In this document: positions 10,726-19,507 of the stretch, one piece after another
How the letters are laid out: the number at the start of each line of letters is the position of its first letter
Numbering within the stretch: position 1 is the stretch's first letter
Assembly: GCA_021810145.1 (NCBI GenBank)
Contig: JAJZJL010000026.1
Coordinates: forward strand, 1-40,699
Direction of reading: 5' to 3'
From: Planctomycetota bacterium
GTDB taxonomy: Bacteria > Planctomycetota > Phycisphaerae > WQYP01
Length of the DNA stretch: 40,699 bases
Program-made: the position numbers and the translations under genes
Notes under the pieces: generated by a model
What the model was told of the DNA's origin: nothing
Databases searched by the model: none
What the model saw: only the letters and a program-made list of their open reading frames with translations

Positions 10726-11670
10726 ATGTGTGATATGGATCAGAACTTCGTACTTGTGCACCCGACCGATCGGCGTTTGCTGAGCCGAGGCATCGACTGC
10801 ATTCTTTCGCAGACGGAGCGGCTTGGCCGTGTTGCATCGACGGACCTTGTCGAACGGCGGCGGGCATTTGACGAATATTGCCTGGCACACGCGCTGGACA
10901 CATCGCGGCAGATTCTGGCGATGCAGGATCATCGCATTATCGGTGCGAGCCTGTGGGTTCCCACCCCCGGACGCACGGCATTGTTCTACGCACCGCAAAC
11001 CGCACCACCGGACGCCATTACGCAACAGGCGCAGGTGCAGTGCATCCGGCAGGCGGCGGCGGAAGCCCGGACCGCCGGCATGGCGCTGGGACAGGTGATT
11101 CTGCCTCCCAATGCGCAGACAACCGCCGGGCTTTATCGCCGAGCCGGCTTTTCTGATTTAGCCACGCTGCTTTACATGCGTCGCAACCGGCCGCTGTTTA
11201 AGCCGACTTTCGAACTGCTGCCGGAATTTCAACTTGAAACCTACTCGCCTGATCGCCGCCAGGACTTTGCGCAGAGTATCGAGGACAGCTACCACCAGAC
11301 ACTGGATTGCCCGCGCCTCAGCGGGCTGCGGCCGATGGATGATGTCATCGCCGGCCATCAGGCCAGTGCCTTTGATCCATCATTATGGCTGCTGTTGAAA
11401 CGCAATGGCCGGAACGCCGGCGTGCTGCTGATGGCGCACCGGTTGGAAACCGCAACGCTTGAACTGGTGTATCTTGGCCTGCATGTAGACTGCCGGAGAA
11501 TGGGACTTGGCTCGCAACTCATGAAACTCGTGCTGCTGACCGCCATGCGGGTTCAAGCGGCGACCATTACGCTGGCGGTGGATCGGGCCAACACTCCGGC
11601 GGTACATCTGTACCGATGCCTGCGCTTTCAACAAACCGCCGAGCGGCTGGTACTTATTCATCCGCTGTAA
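10726..11670 (+). CDS. Tandem GNAT-fold N-acetyltransferase
   Basis: This protein of about 314 residues consists of two GNAT-like halves. The C-terminal half has the acetyl-CoA pyrophosphate-binding motif RRMGLGS inside the pattern YLGLHVDCRRMGLGS (DNA about 11470-11515), followed by a strand-helix with NTPAVHLYRCLRF, typical of motif B. The N-terminal half keeps the fold-like ending (AGLYRRAGF) but lacks a clear R/QxxGxG/A loop, so only the second half is likely to bind cofactor. This double arrangement resembles MshD-type enzymes, but the substrate is unknown. The open frame extends back to 10642; I choose ATG 10726 (or 10735) because the homologous fold begins just after it. No clear ribosome binding site is seen. 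It lies 190 bp after the glucan synthase. Confidence 0.75.
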   Translation: MCDMDQNFVLVHPTDRRLLSRGIDCILSQTERLGRVASTDLVERRRAFDEYCLAHALDTSRQILAMQDHRIIGASLWVPTPGRTALFYAPQTAPPDAITQQAQVQCIRQAAAEARTAGMALGQVILPPNAQTTAGLYRRAGFSDLATLLYMRRNRPLFKPTFELLPEFQLETYSPDRRQDFAQSIEDSYHQTLDCPRLSGLRPMDDVIAGHQASAFDPSLWLLLKRNGRNAGVLLMAHRLETATLELVYLGLHVDCRRMGLGSQLMKLVLLTAMRVQAATITLAVDRANTPAVHLYRCLRFQQTAERLVLIHPL

Positions 11671-12066
11671 ACCAGTACAGGCGCCGCCGATGCAGCGCAA
11701 CATGACGAGAAAAGCCGCATGAATAAAGGCGATTGACGCTTTTGTCCCGTTCTTCCGGAACTTATCCACAGACTTCGCCGATCGCTGTGCGTAAGACGTG
11801 AATAAAGATTTTTTTTCATGCTCAAGTGCTTGTCTAACTTGTGTTCCGGCGATTGTGGAAAAGAAAATAGGAAAAAAGCTATTGTGTCTTTGGCGAAACG
11901 CGGTTTAATAGACGCATGGATTTTGTGCTTGCCCGATTGCGGTAAGACCGCTTTCAATGGAACCGGCGATGGACCGCCGGATACTGTGAAGAACCAGGAC
12001 GGTTTGTTGTTGTTAATCAACGGCCGTGGATGATGCTATCACCGGACGTCCGGAAAGGAGTCGCCT
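11671..12066. other. Candidate oriC / dnaA regulatory region
   Basis: The 396 bp before dnaA contain no gene. A perfect DnaA box TTATCCACA lies at 11762-11770 (+). A second box fitting TTWTNCACA is on the - strand at 11854-11862 (TTTTCCACA). Two weaker boxes, each 7 of 9, are on the - strand at 11786-11794 and 11985-11993. Between and beside them are AT-rich stretches (11799-11820 and 11854-11885) that could serve as an unwinding element. The cluster could be the chromosomal origin or only an autoregulatory site of dnaA. Caution: genes to the left and many to the right run towards this point rather than away from it. Confidence 0.45.
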
Positions 12067-13485
12067 GTGTCTGTTCTGATGATGGAAGAAACCTCTGCAC
12101 TTTCGGACGCCTGCTCAACGATTCAGAAACTTCTCAAAGCGCAGATCGGAGAAACACGCTTTGATCAGTGGTTTGCGGCCCCGACGCAATGGCAATTCGC
12201 TGATTCCACATTGACCATTCGCGCCGCCAACGCTTTTTCCGCCAACTGGATCCGCACCAAATTTTCAGATGCGCTGCGCCGCGCCGGAGAAGAATTGCTC
12301 GGCTTTGCGCCGAGCATCATCATTGAAGCCTCCGATACGCCCGTTGCGCAACCGCCGCGAACGAAACCCATGGAAACACCGGTATGCGCTCCGGCGGGCA
12401 AGGCTGCCGACACCGGTCTTAACAACCGTTACACACTTGATGAATTTGTGGTCGGGCCAACCAATCAACTGGCCCACCGATGCGCCTGTTCGGTGGCGGA
12501 ACAGCCGCGCAAACAATTTAATCCGCTGTTTATTTACGGTGATTGCGGCCTGGGAAAAACACATCTTCTGCAGGGAATCTGCCGGCGCTTTCAGGCACTG
12601 CATCCCAGGAAGAAATGGCTGTATCTGACCGGCGAGCAATTCACCAATGATTATCTGGAAAGCATTCGCCTGCACCGCACCGAAGCCTTTCGCCGCCGGA
12701 TTCGGCAGGTCGATCTGCTGGTCATTGACGATGTTCATTTTTTCATGAATAAAAAGCACACACAGGAGGAATTCCTGCACACGTTTAACGCCATGGATGC
12801 AACTGGCCGGCAGGTGGTGCTCTCCAGCGATTGCGCCCCACGCGGCATAGCGGCATTAACCGATGCACTGAGCACGCGATTCTGCAGCGGCATGGTGGCG
12901 CGGATTGATTCCCCCGATCTGCCCATGCGCCTGGATATTCTTCGCAAACTTGCCGCACGCCGCGATTGGCATGTTGATGACATCCTGCTGATGCAGTTGG
13001 CGCAGCAGCCTGTAGCGAGTGTCCGCGAACTGGAGGGATTGTTGTTACAGGCGGTGACCGCCGCTGAAATGTGCCGGTCCCATGCTTTCGATGATTCATC
13101 AAGCGTTCTGCAAAGCGCCATTCGGGGCGTACGGGACCGCATGAACTTTTCGACGCCGCCGGGGATCAATCGCATTATTCACACCAGCGCGGAATATTTT
13201 TCCATTACGCCGGAGATACTTTCCGGATCATCGAAAAACCGTGTTGCATCCACCGCCCGATCCATCGCCATGTATCTGGCCCGCCGGCACTCACACATGA
13301 GTTTTCCGGACATCGGACGAGCTTTTGGCGGACGCAATCATTCCACGGTGATCGGTGCCTGCCAGCGCGTGGAATCACAACTTGCTGAAAGCCACGTTAT
13401 CTCATGGACAGCTTCTGACGGCGTGCGCCATCAGGCTATCGCGGAAGCAATCCACAATATCACCGCCCTGCTGCGGCGTCGCTGA
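12067..13485 (+). CDS. dnaA: Chromosomal replication initiator protein DnaA
   Basis: DnaA (472 aa) binds DnaA boxes at oriC, opens the duplex and loads the helicase. Domain I spans about residues 16-80 and includes the RFDQWF helix. A short linker (about 81-117) replaces a long domain II. The AAA+ core has Walker A GDCGLGKT (158-165), Walker B LLVIDD (217-222), the arginine-finger segment ALSTRF (R271) and sensor 2 SVRELEG (R320). Domain IV carries the helix-turn-helix and the signature GGRNHSTVI (421-429). Where Escherichia coli has Asp433 (GRDH), this protein has Asn424, a mild deviation at a DNA-contacting position. GTG is the start, with AAGGAG (12055-12060) 6 nt upstream. The neighbours are an acetyltransferase and xylulokinase, not dnaN/recF. 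Confidence 0.96.
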   Translation: MSVLMMEETSALSDACSTIQKLLKAQIGETRFDQWFAAPTQWQFADSTLTIRAANAFSANWIRTKFSDALRRAGEELLGFAPSIIIEASDTPVAQPPRTKPMETPVCAPAGKAADTGLNNRYTLDEFVVGPTNQLAHRCACSVAEQPRKQFNPLFIYGDCGLGKTHLLQGICRRFQALHPRKKWLYLTGEQFTNDYLESIRLHRTEAFRRRIRQVDLLVIDDVHFFMNKKHTQEEFLHTFNAMDATGRQVVLSSDCAPRGIAALTDALSTRFCSGMVARIDSPDLPMRLDILRKLAARRDWHVDDILLMQLAQQPVASVRELEGLLLQAVTAAEMCRSHAFDDSSSVLQSAIRGVRDRMNFSTPPGINRIIHTSAEYFSITPEILSGSSKNRVASTARSIAMYLARRHSHMSFPDIGRAFGGRNHSTVIGACQRVESQLAESHVISWTASDGVRHQAIAEAIHNITALLRRR

Positions 13486-13837
13486 GGCTCGGCACAATCA
13501 TCATTTCAATGCTGTACTGGTGAATGCCTCACAGACCGTTGAAGTCCGGGCCTTGGCGAATATTGCCGATATAAGATAGCCGCTTTGCGTTATCCGCCGC
13601 GCTCCATGGTGTTTATTCAAAACGCCGATGGGAATATACGCACTGAACGGGTATGCGTCTGGTCGAGCGAAGGCGGGTTTGCCGTGATTGCCTCTGTCAG
13701 CAGGCCACGGCAAAGACGAACGGCGCATGTATTGCCCGGCGTTGCCGAAGCGCTCGTGACGCCCGCTGCGCGGCGAGTTACACTATTGGCCGGCGCGAAA
13801 CTCTTGAATTTCCGCGCTGAAGGAATTTGGAGGTTTT
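13486..13837. other. dnaA-xylB intergenic region
   Basis: These 352 bp hold no supported gene. An open frame from 13585 runs into xylB out of frame and looks spurious. The only element I can support is the xylB ribosome binding site GGAGG at 13829-13833. I see no convincing terminator. Confidence 0.5.
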
Positions 13838-15364
13838 ATGGCTCTTCTGGGTTTGGATATCGGCACCTCGGGCACCAAGGCGCTGTTGCTTGGCGAGAAT
13901 GGCGCAGTACTTGCCGCGGCGGAATCTCCGCATGAGTTGCAGACACCGCGTCCGGGTTGGACACAACAAGACCCGGAAAACTGGTGGAAGGCTTGCTTAC
14001 TGGCCACTTCCAAGGTGCTGAAAAAAGCCCGAATCAAGGCTTCCCAGATTACCGCAATCGGGCTTTCCGGCCAGATGCATGGCAGTGTTTTTCTCGGAGA
14101 CGGACCTAAGGCTCTGCGCCCGGCACTGCTTTGGAATGATCAGCGAACCGTGGAGCAGTGCCGGCAAATTCAGGAATTGGCCGGTGGGCGTCAGCAGCTT
14201 ATCGCAATGGTCGGCAATCCGGCTCTCACGGGTTTTACAGCTCCAAAAATTCTCTGGTTTATGCAGAATGAACCCGCGAAATTTGAGCGCTGCCGCCATA
14301 TTCTGCTGCCCAAAGATTACATTCGATATCGCCTGACCGGCCAATACGCTTCCGAGGTTTCTGACGCCTCGGGCACGCTGCTGCTGGATGTTAAAAATCG
14401 CCAATGGCATGACGGCTTGATCAGTCAACTCGGCATCGACCGGGCCTTGTTGCCGCGCCTGACCGAATCGCAGGAAATCAGCGGACAGGTAAGTGCCGCC
14501 GTGGCCCGTATAACCGGCTTGCGGGCCGGCATTCCCGTTGTTGGAGGTGCCGGCGACCAGGCCGCCGGAGCGGTTGGAACCGGGGTGGTTGAACCGGGAA
14601 TTCTCTCCGCCGCCATGGGCACCAGCGGTGTTATTTTCGCGGCTTCCGCTGAACCGCAAACCGATCCGCTGGGGCGCGTGCATACCATGTGCCATGCCAT
14701 TCCCAACACCTGGTGCGTATTTGGCTGCATGTTAAGCGCGGGCGGCTCATTGCAGTGGTTGCGCAACACCTTGTTTTCATCACAGATGGCGGAGATGGTG
14801 AAAAAGAAAAAAGATCCGGGATTGCTGTATGAACATATCATCACACTTGCACAAGGTGCCCCCGCCGGGGCGGAAAATCTTTTCTTTCTGCCATATCTTA
14901 CCGGGGAACGCTGCCCGCATCCTGATCCGCGCGCCCGTGGCTGCTTTATCGGGTTAACGCCGCGGCACACGCTGGCGCATCTGGCGCGGGCAACGCTGGA
15001 AGGCATTACCATGAACATGCGCGAGCAGGTGGATATCATGCGATCCATGGGCATTGCCATTTCACAGGTGCGCGCCAACGGCGGCGGCGCACGCAGTGAT
15101 TTCTGGCGGCAGTTGCAGGCGGATATGTATAAGGCCCCGGTGGTCACCATTAATGTCAGCGAAGGTGCCGCACTGGGAGCGGCCATTCTGGCGGGGGTCG
15201 GCGGCGGCCAATGGGATAGTGTTCCACAAGCCACACAACAGATCATCAAAATCAAAAATCGCAGCCGCCCCAACTCGCAACGCTCTGCGTTATACGAAAT
15301 CCATCACCGGAAATTTGCCATGCTTTATCCAGCACTGCAAGACTGCTTTGCGGCAATCGGGTAA
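13838..15364 (+). CDS. xylB: Xylulokinase (FGGY family)
   Basis: This 508-aa cytoplasmic kinase phosphorylates D-xylulose with ATP and feeds the pentose phosphate pathway. The N-terminal phosphate-binding loop LGLDIGTSGTKALL is at residues 3-16. The substrate-binding SGQMHG motif follows near residue 82, and the catalytic aspartate lies in GGAGDQAAGAVG (D240). The C-terminal FGGY ATP-binding lobe has NGGGARSDFWRQLQAD and EGAALGAAILA, typical of xylulokinases rather than glycerol or ribulose kinases. ATG is supported by GGAGG four bases upstream. No xylose isomerase or transporter is adjacent on this side; a sugar-ABC ATPase and a rhamnulokinase lie about 20 kb away. The gene is intact. Confidence 0.93.
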   Translation: MALLGLDIGTSGTKALLLGENGAVLAAAESPHELQTPRPGWTQQDPENWWKACLLATSKVLKKARIKASQITAIGLSGQMHGSVFLGDGPKALRPALLWNDQRTVEQCRQIQELAGGRQQLIAMVGNPALTGFTAPKILWFMQNEPAKFERCRHILLPKDYIRYRLTGQYASEVSDASGTLLLDVKNRQWHDGLISQLGIDRALLPRLTESQEISGQVSAAVARITGLRAGIPVVGGAGDQAAGAVGTGVVEPGILSAAMGTSGVIFAASAEPQTDPLGRVHTMCHAIPNTWCVFGCMLSAGGSLQWLRNTLFSSQMAEMVKKKKDPGLLYEHIITLAQGAPAGAENLFFLPYLTGERCPHPDPRARGCFIGLTPRHTLAHLARATLEGITMNMREQVDIMRSMGIAISQVRANGGGARSDFWRQLQADMYKAPVVTINVSEGAALGAAILAGVGGGQWDSVPQATQQIIKIKNRSRPNSQRSALYEIHHRKFAMLYPALQDCFAAIG

Positions 15365-16201
15365 AGCAAATAACCGCGGCTTGTCGGCACGATAACCGAT
15401 GGCCGCAGTTGGCTTCTGCCGTGAGCCAGGCTTTACATTCAGATAAACAGTTCAGCGGCGGACGAGTGATAGCCACGGCCTGCTTCGGTTACCGCATTTG
15501 TGGTGTACGAGAAAAGGTGCACCATAGCCCTTCCTCTGCCGACAGGTTGACACGGCTGTGACAAGCGTTTCGGGAAGCTTCACTGCCGATTTCGAAGCGA
15601 CAATTGCATTATTACCATTGCCTATCATGGGACTTCCCAGGACCAATGACACACCGACCATTCAAGGCCCAATGACAATGACAGTTCAAAGGGCTGTGGC
15701 AAGTTTTCGGGGCATGGATTGAATTGTTATTTGAAATGATGAGCTTTCTATATTTCGGTCATTGGCGGCTCTGGTTCGTGGCTTCCAGGGCCATGATCGC
15801 CTCAGCATGACCCATATCCAATCTCATGGTTCGATCCACGCAGTGGCCCGGAGGACTCACGGCCCGCCATCCACGTTGTCCCGACGTTCATCCGAGCGAT
15901 GGAATTCGCAATTCTCCGCAAGCTCGCCGCATCAGTCATCCCAACGCATTGCAGGTTCCACGAGTGACTGTCGTATTCCGGCACGTCATATTCCGGCAGG
16001 GAAACGCCACGAAGTATTGCCCGGAAAATCGCCCGAATCCACTCAACACGCGGTTCCGGTTTGGCCACAGGTACACGATGCAAAGTCACGTTGCGGGGCC
16101 GATCCGCGGTCCGATTAAAACATCTGTGTCCGCGGTACCACAGTCTTATCTGGCGTCATTGGTTCGGCCCGGGAAACTTGGCAAACCCCGGGGCAGGGAA
16201 G
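15365..16201. other. Convergent intergenic region, 837 bp
   Basis: This gap lies between xylB and a gene on the opposite strand. A short hairpin is seen at 15501-15524 (TGGTGTAC with GTGCACCA, one mismatch) without a T-tract. A 95-codon frame on the - strand (16089 to 15802) begins with GTG, has no ribosome binding site and matches nothing I recognise, so I do not call it. The size suggests decayed coding sequence, but this is inference. Confidence 0.4.
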
Positions 16202-17185
16202 TTACCAGGATCCGGTTGCCACGTCGCGAACAGGCGCCATGACAATATCAAAGGGCGCAACTGAGGACAGCAAAGCGTTGGGAGCGCTGCCTGAAATTTT
16301 GAGCACCTGGCCACCGCCGTTGAGGCCTTGTGTTGAAGCATAAGTGAAAATATTGTCATGGTTTTCACCGACGTAGGGTGTCGATTCCCAGGCCACATGA
16401 TCGTCCCCGAATCCGACGTTCTGACCGTCCCCATTATGGTTACCGGAATTAAAGATGAAATTGCCATAGGTGTTGGCCCGGGGTTGGGTGGGGTCACGCC
16501 GGGTGTTTCCTGAAGCATCTGTATTCTTGGCCGGTGCCATATCCGAGACCAATGGCAACTGCGCAGTCGCGGCGTTGGTATTCCACCAACTGCCGATACG
16601 GAAGGAACCGCCACCGTCCTCCTCTTCGCCATCATCGGAGCTGCCATAATGGTTCCAAGGAAAGGCGATTGAATAACTTTCGCCCTGGCCCGTGTTTGAA
16701 ACATCCCCGTTTACCACACCGAAGTTGGAATAATAAGCGCTGTTGCCGCTGTATTCGGCGGACGGAGCTGTAGCCAGCACATCCGACGGACAGATAAAGC
16801 TCTTGGGTGTGATCTGCCCGCCGAGCACCATGCACCATAAGCAAGCCAGGGGCGAACCGTTCTGCCAGGCATCGGGGCCGTACATATTATAGAAAATTGT
16901 TCCGATATTAGAGGCTGAGTCAGAGGCCGCCGCGCCGGGGCCATTCTGGTAGGAGGATCCGGCCGGCGGAAGAACGCTGGGAAATTCTCCACGATTACTT
17001 TGCGCGTATATAAACATGGATTGGACGATGCCCCGAATATTGGCGGAGCACACGGCGCGGTTGGCCAATTCTCTGGCCCGAGCCAGGCTTGGCAATAAAA
17101 TCGCAATCAACAGGGCAATAATGGAGATCACAACAAGCAATTCGATAAGGGTAAAACCGTGCCGTGAATGTCGATTCGCTGCCAT
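16202..17185 (-). CDS. Prepilin-type N-terminal methylation protein (type II pseudopilin-like)
   Basis: This 327-aa protein has a class III (prepilin) signal: a basic leader of about 10 residues, then HG|FTLIELL with Glu at +5 and a long hydrophobic helix ending in [10 protein letters not shown]. The leader is expected to be cut by a PilD-type peptidase after the glycine. The rest is an extracellular, glycine- and asparagine-rich globular part, with the ICPSD and late [15 protein letters not shown] segments common in the large planctomycetal family of such proteins, which occur in many copies per genome with unknown function. The start at 17185 is chosen because AAGGAA lies 7 nt upstream; the frame remains open for 33 more codons. 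It is a single gene with its own promoter, 6.5 kb from the secretion-like operon at 23.6-29.9 kb, whose machinery could assemble it. Confidence 0.85.
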   Translation of the reverse strand: MAANRHSRHGFTLIELLVVISIIALLIAILLPSLARARELANRAVCSANIRGIVQSMFIYAQSNRGEFPSVLPPAGSSYQNGPGAAASDSASNIGTIFYNMYGPDAWQNGSPLACLWCMVLGGQITPKSFICPSDVLATAPSAEYSGNSAYYSNFGVVNGDVSNTGQGESYSIAFPWNHYGSSDDGEEEDGGGSFRIGSWWNTNAATAQLPLVSDMAPAKNTDASGNTRRDPTQPRANTYGNFIFNSGNHNGDGQNVGFGDDHVAWESTPYVGENHDNIFTYASTQGLNGGGQVLKISGSAPNALLSSVAPFDIVMAPVRDVATGSW

Positions 17186-17251
17186 ATCCGGATTCCTTAG
17201 TTTTTTAAATCTCATTTTCATTATCGGGTAGGCTGGGCGGTGGCTTGAATC

Positions 17252-17279
17252 AATATACCAAGATGCCGGATTGGCGCAA
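17252..17279 (-). promoter_or_regulatory. Promoter of the prepilin-like gene
   Basis: On the - strand TTGCGC (complement of 17274-17279) and TATATT (complement of 17252-17257, 5 of 6 matches) are separated by 16 nt. Transcription would begin about 60 nt before the preferred start codon at 17185. The -35 box is weak (3 of 6). Confidence 0.35.
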
Positions 17280-17673
17280 TTCATGGAAAGGCAACCATCG
17301 CAAATATTACAAGCAGGTGTTTTTCCAAGCTGTCTGCGTTTCTCATCGCTGAAATTACGGGGCAGGCTTCATAAATATGGGGTTTTGCATCATTGATCTT
17401 CTGGGAGGCTGTCCAGGCAATCACCGGAATACCTGAAAGCAACATAATTCTCTATCTGAGCTCACGCAATAAACGTTATAAGACTTTCCTGGCCCAGCCT
17501 TCGCCCTTTGCGAGTGCTTGTGATCGCAAAAAACATGAAAAGGGTCTTGGCAATATCAGTTTTTTCAAGGCCCTTCTGGATCAGACCTGCCTGGTAAAAA
17601 TTCAGTGTCTTTTTTGGGGCCTGGTTTGCGATATTAATATCCATGTTGGTCAGCACCAGCGGCCGCAAGAAGA
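17280..17673. other. Divergent intergenic region without a supported gene
   Basis: The stretch is comparatively AT-rich, with several short T and A runs. Two overlapping open frames, on opposite strands (17393-17680 and 17689-17462), have low-complexity translations and no family resemblance. Nothing else is recognised. Confidence 0.35.
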
Positions 17674-18066
17674 ATGGTAAATCGCACAACTGTCGTCATG
17701 CGATGGAGAGGCGGTGTGTCGATCGATGAGTGTCAACGGCCCGCCGGCGCGGACGCGGATTTCCTGGCTGATTTGAAAATCCAGCGGCTCCCGCAGACCA
17801 TTTTTTTCGCTCTGTATCAGGCCTGGATCGCCCGGCTGGTGGCGTACCAATGTGCCCAATACACGGGCAAATATCGAATGACGCCGGCGGATATGCACTG
17901 GGAAGTTCGCCGCCACCTGCTGGACGACTGCCGGCGAATCGAGGAAAATATCGCCCAGCTACGACGGGCCTTGGAAACCGAAACGCAATTTAATCGGCAG
18001 GTGGAACTGAATATGCGGATTAAGAAATTGTGGAGGAAAATTGCGAAGGTGGTTGCGCGGCCGTGA
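17674..18066 (+). CDS. Hypothetical protein, alpha-helical, unknown function
   Basis: This 130-aa protein has no signal peptide and no family I recognise. Its C-terminal two thirds are highly charged and helical. A likely coiled-coil runs from about residue 78 to 125 (RRIEENIAQLRRALETETQF and following) and ends in a basic tail. A moderately hydrophobic helix lies near residues 40-58. ATG 17674 has a weak AAGAAG just upstream; a second ATG at 17698 is equally possible. It precedes the frameshifted DUF3800 gene by 60 bp on the same strand, so the two may have formed an operon. Coding status rests on frame length and protein-like composition only. Confidence 0.5.
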   Translation: MVNRTTVVMRWRGGVSIDECQRPAGADADFLADLKIQRLPQTIFFALYQAWIARLVAYQCAQYTGKYRMTPADMHWEVRRHLLDDCRRIEENIAQLRRALETETQFNRQVELNMRIKKLWRKIAKVVARP

Positions 18067-18126
18067 TGCGCAACGGGCGTTCGGGTGCGGATGAACTGCC
18101 GATATGGCACTTTGGGAATCTTTATC

Positions 18127-18910
18127 ATGCATCTTGTTTACCTGGATGAATCCGGAAACACCGGAATGAATCTCAACGATCACGAGCAACCCGTCTTCGT
18201 TCTATGTGCGCTGGTCGTTGCGGAGGAGAACTGGCAATCGCTTGAGCGTGATCTGATAGCAACGCTGAACACTCATATTCCGACGCGACTAGAGGGATTT
18301 GAGATGCACGCCCACCACCTGCGCAACGGCTGTGGCCATTTTAAGGGCGTTTCCGTCGCCGAACGCCTCGCGATCCGAAATAGCTGGCTTGAACTGCTGG
18401 GGCGGCACGGATGTCGCGTAATCTACCAAGCCATAGAGAAAAAGAGATTTCAGCGCTGGTTGCACCATAATTTTGGCACCTCCGGGATAGTCCTTAACCC
18501 GCATGTAGCTGCGTTCCCCCTTCTGGCGCAGGTTGTAAACGACTACCTGCGAGGGCTCCCCGGCCGCCCGCGGGGGATGTTTATTTCCGACGAAAATAAA
18601 GAGATCATATCAGACGTGGAAAAAAACAATAACAATATTGAGGGGCGTCGAAGGGGCGCTTCGGCTTACGCAGATCGTCGAAAAAGGATTCTTCATCAAC
18701 TCAAAATCCAGCCACCCTCTGCAGCTTTGCGACCTCTGCGCTTTGTCGCTACGCAAAAAAGAGGAGGTAAACCTCGGCAGACCGCCCAAGTCTATTGACG
18801 AATCCGCCATCGAAATTATCGAGCCACATGTCCACAGGGGCGATGAGGCCTTTGTGGACATCATGCGATGGTTGACCGAGCAGCAAAAAAAAGAGCGACC
18901 AGGGAAATAA
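18127..18910 (+). pseudogene. DUF3800 protein, frameshifted in an A7 run
   Basis: The N-terminal part starts MHLVYLDESGNTG, the D-E-S-G opening of DUF3800 (a predicted RNase H-like metal-dependent fold), and continues in one frame to about 18620 with the second acidic motif ISDEN. From there the family continues in the next frame: TITILRGVEGALRLTQ through SSHPLQLCDLCAL, the usual C-terminal LQLxDL motif, to a TAA at 18908-18910. Deleting one A from the seven-A run at 18620-18626 joins the two parts perfectly (VEK then TITILRG), giving about 260 residues. Without that change the first frame reads on in unrelated sequence to 18798. The cause may be a true mutation, a sequencing error, or transcriptional slippage on the A run. 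DUF3800 function is not established. Confidence 0.85.
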
Positions 18911-19052
18911 GCTCCGGGGTCGGCTGACGCCGGCCCATGCTGGCCGCTGTGATCATTATAGCCGACTCTTGACCGCGTTCCAACCGCGAAATTTCTTACA
19001 ATTGATTCCGGCGGACCGGCCAGCAGTAATAGCTATCCAAGGCCCCGCCCGT

Positions 19053-19110
19053 GGCGTGGCCAAATGCCGGAGCTTACTCCGGCATTGCCCTGCGGCCGCC
19101 CGGCCACGCC
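19053..19110. repeat. Nested long inverted repeat (double-stem hairpin)
   Basis: The outer arms GGCGTGGCC (19053-19061) and GGCCACGCC (19102-19110) are perfect 9-bp complements. They enclose a second perfect stem, AATGCCGGAG (19063-19072) and CTCCGGCATT (19077-19086), with a CTTA loop. The element is 58 bp with no T-tract. It could be a REP-like element, a structured RNA or a remnant of a mobile element. Confidence 0.55.
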
Positions 19111-19453
19111 GCCCCCCAGAGATCCGCCCGTGGTAGTAAAAACTTGAACTCCAACGGATGCAATAGCCCCTGCCACCAATCCGTGATCTGCCCTTAATCT
19201 GGCCTTGCGACATGGCCTGATGGATCAGCCGCAAGGACCCGGAAGCGAAGTGGCTTTCACGATGAAACACCCCTTGAAAGCTTCCTTGCTTGCCCTGTGT
19301 TTGAGGGCAGAGGGGGTGAATCTCGACGGTTTCGGCAGCCTCGGCTGGCGAGAGGATCATGGGCAGACCACAAAAACGGCGATGAATTCCCGCCGCGGGC
19401 GGATGGGGGGAGCTTGGGGACAGTTCACATGGCTCGCGATGGATAGAAATGCG

Positions 19454-19486
19454 AAAACCACTGTTAAGCGGTTACACAGTGGTTTT
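19454..19486 (-). terminator. Terminator downstream of tRNA-Ser (possibly bidirectional)
   Basis: The 11-bp arms AAAACCACTGT (19454-19464) and ACAGTGGTTTT (19476-19486) pair perfectly around an 11-nt loop. On the - strand the stem ends in TTTT, 22 nt after the tRNA-Ser 3' end. Because the arms carry A and T runs on both sides, it can also work on the + strand. Confidence 0.7.
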
Positions 19487-19507
19487 TAAACGCGCAATTG
19501 ATTTTAA

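Larger units (their letters stand above)
18911..19507. other. Intergenic region with hairpins, no gene
   Basis: About 600 bp between the broken DUF3800 gene and tRNA-Ser. It contains the nested inverted repeat at 19053-19110 and the tRNA terminator hairpin at 19454-19486, both listed separately. A 134-codon frame on the - strand (19360 to 18956) is rich in Arg, Gly and Ser, has no ribosome binding site and is not called. Confidence 0.45.

Noticed and set aside
9761-10903. 380-codon open frame on the - strand opposite the glucan synthase 3' end
   Set aside because: It lies antisense to a well-supported GH94 domain, has no family resemblance or ribosome binding site, and such long antisense frames are common in GC-rich genes.
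13585-13935. 116-codon frame between dnaA and xylB
   Set aside because: It overlaps the start of xylB in another frame, has no ribosome binding site and no recognised domain.
14425-15273. 282-codon frame antisense to xylulokinase
   Set aside because: The + strand encodes an intact, motif-complete FGGY kinase; the antisense translation is low in recognisable structure.
15802-16089. 95-codon - strand frame in the convergent gap
   Set aside because: GTG start without a ribosome binding site and no recognisable similarity; it might be decayed coding sequence but cannot be supported.
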